Part shown: positions 57,410 to 64,000 of the stretch, piece after piece
Layout: every line of letters begins with the position of its first letter
How positions within the stretch are numbered: position 1 is the stretch's first letter
Origin: Cellulomonas wangsupingiae
Lineage (GTDB): Bacteria; Actinomycetota; Actinomycetes; Actinomycetales; Cellulomonadaceae
Assembly (NCBI RefSeq): GCF_024508275.1
Contig: NZ_CP101989.1
Span: forward strand, 2,480,001 to 2,544,000
DNA: 64,000 nt
Reading direction: 5' to 3'
Translations under genes and position numbers: made by a program
Notes under the pieces: generated by a model
What the model was told of the DNA's origin: nothing
The model's input: only the letters and a program-made list of their open reading frames with translations
Database searches by the model: none

Positions 57410-58144
57410 GTGGTCGATCCGATGCACTTCGAGGAGCACGCGGACGTCTACCGCACGGCCCGTCCGCCCTACCCGCCCGCGCTCTGGGACCGGGTGCTGC
57501 TCCTGGTCGCGCCGGGCACGCGCGTGCTGGACCTGGGGGCCGGGACAGGTGAGGCGACGGGCCCGCTGCTGGCGGCGGGCGCCCGCGTGACGGCGGTCGA
57601 GCCGGGCCCACGGCTCGCCGCGAGGCTGGCGGCCACGCACCCGGCGGCGACGGTCCTGGTGACGCGCGCCGAGGAGGTCGAGCTGCCGGCGGGCGGCGTC
57701 GACGTCGCGGTCGCCGCGACCGCGGTGCACTGGTTCGACCTCGGGATCGTGCTGCCCCGGCTGCACCGGGCGCTGGCGCCCGGCGGCAGGTTCCTCGTGT
57801 GGCGCCACGTCTTCGGTGACCCGGACGTGACGACCCCCTTCCGCGAGCGCATCGGGCAGGTCGTCGCGGCGCGGTCCGGGCCCGGGCGCCCTGGACCGGA
57901 CGCGCAGGACGCCGCCGCGGTCGCTCGGGCGCTGACCGACGGCGGGTGGTTCGCGCTCGAGGACACCGCCACGTTCCGTTGGCGCACCGACCTCGACGCC
58001 GAGCAGGTGCGCGCCCTGTTCAGCACGTTCAGCGACTGGAGCCCGGCGGAGGTCGACCAGGCATCGGCAGCGGTCACCGAGCTCGGTGGACGCGTCACCG
58101 AGCACTACCGTTCGTGGTTGCTCGTCCTGCGGGCGACGCGCTGA
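57410..58144 (+). CDS. Class I SAM-dependent methyltransferase
   Basis: Protein of 244 aa from a GTG (VVDPMHFEEHADVYRTARP); an ATG at 57422 is the alternative. Motif I is VLDLGAGTGEATGPLLAAGARVTAVEPG, then DVAVAATAVHWFDL and LAPGGRFLVWRHVF; this is the pattern of the UbiE/YcgJ-like group. The substrate is unknown. It ends 7 bases from the convergent CYTH gene. Confidence 0.88.
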   Translation: MVDPMHFEEHADVYRTARPPYPPALWDRVLLLVAPGTRVLDLGAGTGEATGPLLAAGARVTAVEPGPRLAARLAATHPAATVLVTRAEEVELPAGGVDVAVAATAVHWFDLGIVLPRLHRALAPGGRFLVWRHVFGDPDVTTPFRERIGQVVAARSGPGRPGPDAQDAAAVARALTDGGWFALEDTATFRWRTDLDAEQVRALFSTFSDWSPAEVDQASAAVTELGGRVTEHYRSWLLVLRATR

Positions 58145-58151
58145 CCGGCCG

Positions 58152-58784
58152 TCAGATGCCGGTCATGCGGTGGTCGCGTCCGAAGCCCTGCAGGAACCGC
58201 GGCCCGTCGCGCACGAGCTCGGCCTCCCAGGCGCGCGCCCACCGGCCGTAGGGCGTGTGGGCCAGCCCGTCGTTGGCGAACCGGGGGTCGGTCGTCACCT
58301 CGGTCACGCAGAAGTCGGGGATCGCGAGGTCGGTGACGGGCCCGCCGCGCTCCACCTCGGCCACCACGAGCGGTGCGTTGGCGCCTGCGAACACGTCGAC
58401 GACCCAGCCGTCCTCACCGAGCCACACCGAGTGCCGCACCTTGGCGACCCGCGCACCGCCGCGTCGCACCATCTCGACGCCCACGAGCGGGTCGATCTCA
58501 CGCTCGGCCTCGTACCGCGTGCCGCCGTTCATCGGGCCCTTGACCGTCACGGCACAGAAGTCGACCTGCTCGGCGTACCGCTCCAGGAGCGTGAGCTCGT
58601 CGGAGCGGACGTCCACGCCCGGCACCGAGGACACCTGGGCACGTACACGCAGCGCGAAGCCGGCGTCGGCGAGGTAGTAGCTCTGGACGATGAGGGCCGG
58701 TGCGGCGTCGAGCAGCTCGGGAGGCACACCACGCGCGACGAAGCGCCGCTCGAACTCGAAGTCCCCGTACCCGGTGTCGCTCAT
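58152..58784 (-). CDS. CYTH domain protein (triphosphate tunnel family)
   Basis: Protein of 210 aa, MSDTGYGDFEFERRFVARG. The EFERRFV at residues 10-16 is the ExExK/R-type signature; further acidic/basic strands are TVKGPMNGGTRYEAEREI, VAKVRHSVWL, WVVDVFAG and LVVAEVE. Members hydrolyse triphosphate or act like CyaB; the ligand is unknown. Divergent from the hydrolase gene (109-base gap). Confidence 0.85.
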   Translation of the reverse strand: MSDTGYGDFEFERRFVARGVPPELLDAAPALIVQSYYLADAGFALRVRAQVSSVPGVDVRSDELTLLERYAEQVDFCAVTVKGPMNGGTRYEAEREIDPLVGVEMVRRGGARVAKVRHSVWLGEDGWVVDVFAGANAPLVVAEVERGGPVTDLAIPDFCVTEVTTDPRFANDGLAHTPYGRWARAWEAELVRDGPRFLQGFGRDHRMTGI

Positions 58785-58893
58785 CGTCGCCGCCCGTCCG
58801 ACAGCCCGACGGCCGCCTGCCCATACCGTACCCACCCGCGGCGTGTCGACCCGCGCGGACGTGCCGCGCGGACGGGCGTGGCACAGTGCAGGG

Positions 58894-60702
58894 ATGACGA
58901 GGGGGGCGTCGGACGACGCGGCGACCGTCGTCGGCCCTGCGGCCCGGACGACGGCGCCACCGGGCGGTGACGGCCCTCGCGAGGGCGCACCCCGGCTCGT
59001 CGCCCGGGTCGCGGCGCGCGCGGCCCGGTGGTGGGCCCGCTTCTCCCCCGCCGGCCTGGTCGGGGCGCTCGTGCTGTTCGCGGCCGCGCTCGGACCGTCC
59101 CTCATGCCCCGCAGCCCGGTCTACCAGGGGGCCATCGCGGGCGTCTGCGCGGCGATCGGGTACGCGGTGGGGACCTTCGCCGGGTGGGGTGCCCGCCGCA
59201 TCGGGCTGCGGGCACCCTGGCCGCCCGCGCGACGTGTGCTCGTCCACCGCGTCACGGCCGCGCTCGCGCTGCTCGTGGTCGCCGCGGCGCTGCTCGTCGA
59301 CGCCGACTGGCAGGCACGCTCGCGCGGCCTGCTCGACATGGGGCCGGCGGCACCCGCCCGGCCGCTGCAGGTGGTCGCGCTGGCCGTGGCGCTGGGCCTG
59401 CTCCTGGTCCTGCTCGCGCGCGCCCTGCGCGCGACGGCGCTCGCCGTCGCCCGGCTGGCCGGCCGGCTGCTGCCACCCGTCCCCGCGCGGCTCGTCGCGG
59501 TCGTCGTGGTGGGCGTGGCCGCGTACCTGGTGCTCGACGGGACGGTCGTCGCCGGGCTGCGGCACGTCCTGACGACGACGTACGCCGCGCTCGACGAGGA
59601 GACGTTCCCGGGCGACGAGCAGCCGACGGACCCCGAGCGCAGCGGGTCGCCCGCGTCCCTCGCGGCGTGGGACTCCCTGGGCCGCGAGGGACGCCGCTTC
59701 GTCGCCGGGGGCCCGGACGTCGACGAGCTCGCGCGGTTCTCGGCGGCCACCGGGCTCGAGCGCGAGGTGCGCGAGCCCGTCCGCGTGTACGCCGGCCTGG
59801 ACACCGACGCCGACCTGGACCAGGTCGCGGCGCTCGTCGTCGCGGAGCTCGACCGCACGGACGCCTGGGACCGCTCCGTCCTCGTCGTCACGACCACGAC
59901 GGGCACGGGCTGGGTGGACCCCGCCTCCGCGGCGGCCGTCGAGCTGCTGTGGGGCGGGGACACCGCGGTGGCCGCCATGCAGTACTCCTACCTGCCGAGC
60001 TGGGTGAGCTTCGTCGGCGACCGCGCGACGCCGCCGGCCGCCGGCCGCGCGCTCTTCGAGGCCGTGTACGCACGGTGGTCGCAGCTGCCGCCGGACGACC
60101 GCCCGGCGCTCTACCCGTCCGGCATCTCGCTGGGCAGCTTCGGCTCGCAGGGAGCCTTCGCGAGCCTGTCCGACGTGGCGGCGCGCACCAGCGGCGCCGT
60201 GTGGGCGGGCACCCCGGGGTTCACGCCGCTGTGGAGCGAGCTCACGAGCGACCGGGACGCCGGGTCGCGCGAGGTGTACCCGGTGCTCGACGGCGGACGC
60301 ACCGTGCGCTGGGGGCGCACCCTGCCCGACGACAGCGCGTCCCTGGCCGACGGGGACGCGGAGTGGCGGCACCCGCGGGTGGTGTACCTGCAGCACCCGT
60401 CGGACGGCGTCACGTGGTGGTCGCCCGACCTGGTGCTCGACCGCCCGGACTGGCTGCGCGAGCCGCGGGGCGCGGACGTGCTGCCGGACGTCTCCTGGTT
60501 CCCCGTCGCCACCTTCTTCCGGGTGGTCATCGACCTGTTCGTGGCGGGCGAGGCCCCGCCGGGTCACGGCCACACCTTCGTCGGCGAGTACGCGGACGCG
60601 TGGGCGGCCGTGGCGCCGCCCCCGGGGTGGACGCCCACCGCGACGGCCCTGCTGCACACCGCGCTCGACGCCCCGCAGGACACGTCCGTCGCGGACCGCT
60701 GA
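58894..60702 (+). CDS. Alpha/beta-hydrolase family 9 polytopic membrane protein
   Basis: Protein of 602 aa, MTRGASDDAATVVG. The N-terminal domain has about five helices (around residues 55-75, 82-100, 120-140, 155-178, 195-215). The C-terminal hydrolase (about 260-590) carries a nucleophile motif GISLGSFGSQG, a PGFTPLWSELT loop, and VYLQHPSDGVTWWSPDL. This matches the actinobacterial alpha/beta-hydrolase-9 family, whose members are described as membrane-bound lipases or esterases. Substrate unknown. Confidence 0.88.
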   Translation: MTRGASDDAATVVGPAARTTAPPGGDGPREGAPRLVARVAARAARWWARFSPAGLVGALVLFAAALGPSLMPRSPVYQGAIAGVCAAIGYAVGTFAGWGARRIGLRAPWPPARRVLVHRVTAALALLVVAAALLVDADWQARSRGLLDMGPAAPARPLQVVALAVALGLLLVLLARALRATALAVARLAGRLLPPVPARLVAVVVVGVAAYLVLDGTVVAGLRHVLTTTYAALDEETFPGDEQPTDPERSGSPASLAAWDSLGREGRRFVAGGPDVDELARFSAATGLEREVREPVRVYAGLDTDADLDQVAALVVAELDRTDAWDRSVLVVTTTTGTGWVDPASAAAVELLWGGDTAVAAMQYSYLPSWVSFVGDRATPPAAGRALFEAVYARWSQLPPDDRPALYPSGISLGSFGSQGAFASLSDVAARTSGAVWAGTPGFTPLWSELTSDRDAGSREVYPVLDGGRTVRWGRTLPDDSASLADGDAEWRHPRVVYLQHPSDGVTWWSPDLVLDRPDWLREPRGADVLPDVSWFPVATFFRVVIDLFVAGEAPPGHGHTFVGEYADAWAAVAPPPGWTPTATALLHTALDAPQDTSVADR

Positions 60703-60856
60703 CCTGCGGCTCGACCCGTCCACCAGGGCGCCGGACGACGGGTGTGAGACAGTGGGGGCCAGAGGCAGCGCGATGTACCGCGCGCCCGCGTCGTGGAGTC
60801 CCCCCGGGAATCGTGCGGCGGACCCCGACTCTTCTCCCCCGAGAGGCACCATCCCT

Positions 60857-62449
60857 GTGACCACTTTCACCGACCTCGGCGTGCCCGAGGCGCTGGTGCG
60901 CGCCCTCGCGCACCAGCAGATCACCACCCCGTTCCCCATCCAGACCGCGACGCTGCCGGACACGCTGCGCGGCGCCGACGTGCTCGGCCGCGGCCGCACC
61001 GGCTCCGGCAAGACGCTCGCGTTCGCGCTGCCCGTCGTGGCCCGCCTCGCGGCGTCGACCACGACGCGTCGTGCGCGCCGCCCGCGCGCCCTGGTCCTGT
61101 GCCCCACCCGGGAGCTCGCCACGCAGATCGAGGCCGTGTTCGCGCCGCTGGCCGCCGCGGCCGGCCTGCGCACGACGGCCATGTTCGGCGGTGTCGCGCA
61201 GTCGCGCCAGGTCACCGCCCTCGACCGGGGCGTCGACGTGCTCGTCGCCTGCCCCGGCCGCCTGGAGGACCTGCTGCGCCAGGGGCTCCTCACGCTGGAC
61301 GGGATCGAGATCACCGTCCTCGACGAGGCCGACCACATGGCCGACCTCGGCTTCCTGCCGGTGGTCCGCCGCCTCATGGACCGCACGCCGAAGCGCGGGC
61401 AGCGCCTGCTGTTCTCCGCGACGCTCGACAACGGGGTCGGCACCCTCGTCGACCGCTACCTGACGTCGCCGGTCGAGCACGCCGTCGACCCGGCCGCGCA
61501 GACGGTCGTCGCGAGCACGCACCACGTGCTCGAGGTCGCCGACGCCGCGGCCAAGAAGGAGGTCGTCGAGATGCTCGCGGCCGGCTCCGGTCGCCGGGTG
61601 CTGTTCATGCGCACCAAGCACCACGCCAAGAAGCTCGCACGTCAGCTCACGCTGGCAGGCATCCCGGCCGTCGACCTGCACGGCAACCTCGGCCAGGGCG
61701 CGCGCGAGCGCAACCTGGCGGCGTTCACCTCCGGCGAGGCGCGCGTGCTCGTCGCGACCGACATCGCGGCCCGCGGCATCCACGTCGACGAGGTCGAGCT
61801 CGTCGTGCACGTGGACCCGCCGGCCGAGCACAAGGCCTACCTGCACCGGTCGGGCCGCACGGCCCGCGCCGGCGCCGCGGGCACGGTGCTCACCCTGCAG
61901 CTGCCCGAGCAGCGCGCGGACGTCCGGGCCATGACCCGCGCCGCGGGCATCACGGTCACCCCCGTCGCCGTGCGCCCGGGCGACGACCTCGTGCGCCGGC
62001 TCGCGGGCGAGCCCGGCACGGTGCCCGCGACGGGTGGCGCCGGCAGCGGCGCCGCGGTGTCGCACGACGCTGCGCGCCACGTGATGACGGGCGACCGTCC
62101 CGCCGGCTCCGGGCGCGCGCCGTCCGGCAGCGGCCGGTCGGGCGCACCGCGTGCGCAGTCCGCCACGGGCGGCCGGTCGCAGCGTGCTCCCCGGGGTGCG
62201 TCGGCCCAGCCCGACGGCGGCGCCCCGCGGCGCTCCGGCTCCCGTGCGGCGTCGCGTCCGGCAGGCCCGGCGACGACGTGGACCTCGGAGACCCCGCGCG
62301 ACACGCGTGGCACCCGCGCGCCGCAGCCCACCGGCCCTTCGTCGGTGCGCGACGCCGCGCCGGGCGGGGAGGCCACCGACGCCCCGCGTCGCCGCCGCCG
62401 CGGTGGCCGCGGCCGCAGCCACCGTCCGGGCGCGCCCACCACGGCCTGA
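60857..62449 (+). CDS. DEAD-box RNA helicase
   Basis: Protein of 530 aa from a GTG (VTTFTDLGVPEALVRAL), with GAGAGG 10 bases upstream. Q motif TPFPIQ, Walker A GRTGSGKT, Ia PTRELA, DEAD (VLDEADHMADLGF), SAT, VATDIAARGIHV and HRSGRTARAG are all present. About 150 C-terminal residues are Arg/Gly/Ser-rich and disordered, as in RhlE-type helicases. It likely remodels RNA. The 154-base gap before it has no ORF; a terminator hairpin follows. Confidence 0.95.
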   Translation: MTTFTDLGVPEALVRALAHQQITTPFPIQTATLPDTLRGADVLGRGRTGSGKTLAFALPVVARLAASTTTRRARRPRALVLCPTRELATQIEAVFAPLAAAAGLRTTAMFGGVAQSRQVTALDRGVDVLVACPGRLEDLLRQGLLTLDGIEITVLDEADHMADLGFLPVVRRLMDRTPKRGQRLLFSATLDNGVGTLVDRYLTSPVEHAVDPAAQTVVASTHHVLEVADAAAKKEVVEMLAAGSGRRVLFMRTKHHAKKLARQLTLAGIPAVDLHGNLGQGARERNLAAFTSGEARVLVATDIAARGIHVDEVELVVHVDPPAEHKAYLHRSGRTARAGAAGTVLTLQLPEQRADVRAMTRAAGITVTPVAVRPGDDLVRRLAGEPGTVPATGGAGSGAAVSHDAARHVMTGDRPAGSGRAPSGSGRSGAPRAQSATGGRSQRAPRGASAQPDGGAPRRSGSRAASRPAGPATTWTSETPRDTRGTRAPQPTGPSSVRDAAPGGEATDAPRRRRRGGRGRSHRPGAPTTA

Positions 62450-62476
62450 CCGCTCGGCACACCGCACCACCGACGA

Positions 62477-62525
62477 ACGCGGGCTCCGGCCGCTCCTGCA
62501 GGTCAGGAGCGGCGGGGGCCCGCGT
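62477..62525 (+). terminator. Terminator after the DEAD-box helicase gene
   Basis: A 22-bp stem (62477-62498 with 62504-62525) with two mismatches and a 5-base loop begins 28 bases after the stop; the inner part CCGCTCCTG/CAGGAGCGG is perfect. Confidence 0.85.
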
Positions 62526-62565
62526 TCCGTCGTCGACGGTGCCCGCAGCAGATGCCCGATGTGGG

Positions 62566-62626
62566 GGGATTGCGCTTTCCCTGCCCGGTGTGCCAGGCTG
62601 ACCGCCCGACGGGAAACCGCTTTCTC
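62566..62626 (+). promoter_or_regulatory. Two LacI-family-type operator-like sites upstream of the pectate lyase
   Basis: GGGATTGCGCTTTCCC (62566-62581) and GGGAAACCGCTTTCTC (62611-62626) are near-palindromes with central CG, 45 bp apart; both resemble GGGAAAGCGCTTTCCC. A weak promoter (TTGCGC at 62570, CAGGCT at 62594, 18-bp spacer) would be covered by site 1, and site 2 lies downstream of its expected start. Such sites are bound by LacI-family carbohydrate repressors. Confidence 0.55.
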
Positions 62627-62651
62627 GCCGTGCCGGCGACAAGGGAGTCCC

Positions 62652-64000
62652 ATGCGCGACACCGCTGCCACCCCGCCACGCCGCCCGGGAGCCGAACAGA
62701 CCTCGTCCCGACGCGCCGAGCCCGTGCGGCCGTCGCCCCCGCGGCGGGCGGCCGTCGCGGTCGTCGCGGTCGCGCTGGCCGCCGGGACGGCCGCCGCCGC
62801 GACCACCGCGACGGCCTCGCCCGCCCGGGCGGACACCCCCGCCACGACACGCGACCTCGGGCAGGAGACGCTCGCACCCGGGGACGGCTGGGCGTCGTGG
62901 ACCGGGACCACCCGCCCCGACGGTCGTGTCGTGCAGGCCACCGGCACGACGGGCGGCGCAGCGGCCCATGCCGCGCAGGTGCACGTCGTCGAGACCTGGA
63001 CGCAGCTGCGCGACGCGCTCGGCGGCGGCCCGGGGTCCACCGGCACGACGGCACGGACCGTCACCGAGCCGCGGATCGTGTACGTGCGCGGCACGCTCGA
63101 CGCGTTCGCCGGACCCGACGGTGCGCGGCTGACCTGCGACGACTTCGCCGCGCAGGTGACGGTCGCCGGCACGGACGAGCCGTTCTCGATGGCCGCCTAC
63201 ATCGCGCACTTCGACCCGACGGGGCCGTGGGGACGCACCGACCCGGCCGGCCCCCTGGAGGACGCACGCGTCGCCGCCGCCGCGCTCCAGGCACGCCAGA
63301 CCCAGCAGCACGTCGGCTCGAACGTCACGCTCGTCGGCGTCGGGGACGACGCCCGGATCGTCGGCGCGAACCTGCGCATCCGCGACGCCTCGAACGTCAT
63401 CGTCCGCAACCTCACGCTCTCCGACGCCTACGACTGCTTCCCCCAGTGGGACCCGGGCGACAGCGACGCGGGCAACTGGAACTCGGCGTACGACAACCTC
63501 TCGGTGTGGGCGTCGACGAGCGTCTGGGCCGACCACCTCACGCTCGACGACGGCGAGCACCCCCCGAGCCTCCTCGAGACGGTCTACGGACGGCCGTACG
63601 AGGTGCACGACGGCCTGCTGGACGTCACGCACGGCTCCGACCTCGTCACCGTCTCGTGGAACCACTTCGACGACCACGACAAGACGAGCCTCGTCGGATC
63701 CTCGGACTCCCGGCTGCAGGACCGCGGGCAGCACCGTGTGACGTACCACCACAACCTCTGGACCGACATCGGGCAGCGGGCGCCCCGGGTCCGCTTCGGC
63801 GACGTCCACGTGTACAACAACGTCTACGAGCAGAGCCGGGCACAGGGGTACGCGTACCTCCTGGGTGCCGGTGTCGAGTCGAGCGTCGTCGCCGAGGAGA
63901 ACGTGTTCGACCTCGCGCCCGGCGTCGACCCGGCGTCCGTGGTCACGGCGTGGAAGGGCACGATGCTCGCCGAGCGCGGCTCGCTCGTGCGCGACGTGCC
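62652..64000 (+). CDS. Secreted pectate lyase (polysaccharide lyase family 1), partial
   Basis: At least 449 residues; the gene runs off the window end. ATG at 62652 with AAGGGAG upstream. An Arg-rich n-region of about 30 residues precedes a hydrophobic core (AAVAVVAVALAAG) and a TASPARA cleavage region, a long Sec or possibly Tat-type signal. The parallel beta-helix lyase shows VTVSWNHFDDHDKTSLVGSSDS (calcium and substrate region) and RVTYHHNLWTDIGQRAPRVRFG, with the Arg expected as catalytic base in QRAPRVR. It cleaves polygalacturonate by beta-elimination. Preceded by two LacI-type sites. Confidence 0.93.
   Translation, partial: MRDTAATPPRRPGAEQTSSRRAEPVRPSPPRRAAVAVVAVALAAGTAAAATTATASPARADTPATTRDLGQETLAPGDGWASWTGTTRPDGRVVQATGTTGGAAAHAAQVHVVETWTQLRDALGGGPGSTGTTARTVTEPRIVYVRGTLDAFAGPDGARLTCDDFAAQVTVAGTDEPFSMAAYIAHFDPTGPWGRTDPAGPLEDARVAAAALQARQTQQHVGSNVTLVGVGDDARIVGANLRIRDASNVIVRNLTLSDAYDCFPQWDPGDSDAGNWNSAYDNLSVWASTSVWADHLTLDDGEHPPSLLETVYGRPYEVHDGLLDVTHGSDLVTVSWNHFDDHDKTSLVGSSDSRLQDRGQHRVTYHHNLWTDIGQRAPRVRFGDVHVYNNVYEQSRAQGYAYLLGAGVESSVVAEENVFDLAPGVDPASVVTAWKGTMLAERGSLVRDV

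Noticed and set aside
58498..61443. A minus-strand frame of about 980 codons across the hydrolase and helicase genes
   Set aside because: It spans two well-supported plus-strand genes and is Arg/Pro-rich without domain signals.

Overview
The window reads as one contiguous stretch of chromosome from a very GC-rich actinobacterium, most likely Cellulomonas or a close relative. The evidence is the extreme G+C at third codon positions, many GTG starts, 4-base ATGA/GTGA overlaps between genes, a mycothiol-dependent-type enzyme, and secreted polysaccharide-acting proteins (a pectate lyase, a B-lectin/VanY fusion). No rRNA, tRNA, IS element, integrase or CRISPR array was seen. The species assignment is inference.

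Region 1 (1-12.8 kb, minus strand) is one translationally coupled operon. In transcription order it is PP2C phosphatase, FHA protein, Ser/Thr kinase, a 2,055-residue membrane-anchored Ig-like/FnIII protein, MoxR AAA+ ATPase, DUF58 protein and a TgpA-type transglutaminase cut by the window edge. It couples cytoplasmic phospho-signalling to a very large exported protein.

Region 2 (12.9-48 kb) carries a conserved housekeeping backbone, nearly all on the minus strand: leuS, degV, comEA, comEC, holA, then rpsT (plus strand), lepA, hemW, hrcA (with a CIRCE operator), dnaJ, rsmE, phoH, ybeY, a CNNM/CBS protein and era. Lineage-specific blocks sit in the gaps: ppdK between rsmE and phoH; small membrane proteins between hemW and hrcA; a mycothiol-type enzyme, a methyltransferase, a transglutaminase/alpha-E/ATP-grasp operon and a MazF-like protein between lepA and rpsT; and, between rpsT and holA, a possible peptide-signalling module.

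That module (36.9-40.2 kb) is the most interesting part of the window. A TPR-containing XRE regulator (36951-38279) sits downstream of, and in the same orientation as, a 42-residue secreted-peptide gene (38457-38585). The peptide has a signal sequence, an AxA-like cleavage site and the C-terminus GCCKDFV. The regulator promoter looks leaderless and is overlapped by a dyad. Three copies of an 11-mer, CGTGTC(S)(S)GAC, lie in the divergent region between the peptide gene and two tandem EAL-like genes. The layout resembles RRNPP receptor/pro-peptide pairs, which are best known from Firmicutes.

Region 3 (48-64 kb) holds an MFS exporter, a DtxR-type regulator, the B-lectin/VanY secreted protein, a membrane-anchored metallophosphoesterase, an F420-type LLM oxidoreductase, an aldo/keto reductase, a cell-wall-binding lipoprotein, a methyltransferase, a CYTH protein, a polytopic alpha/beta-hydrolase-9 protein, a DEAD-box helicase, and a pectate lyase truncated by the window end with two LacI-type operator-like sites upstream.
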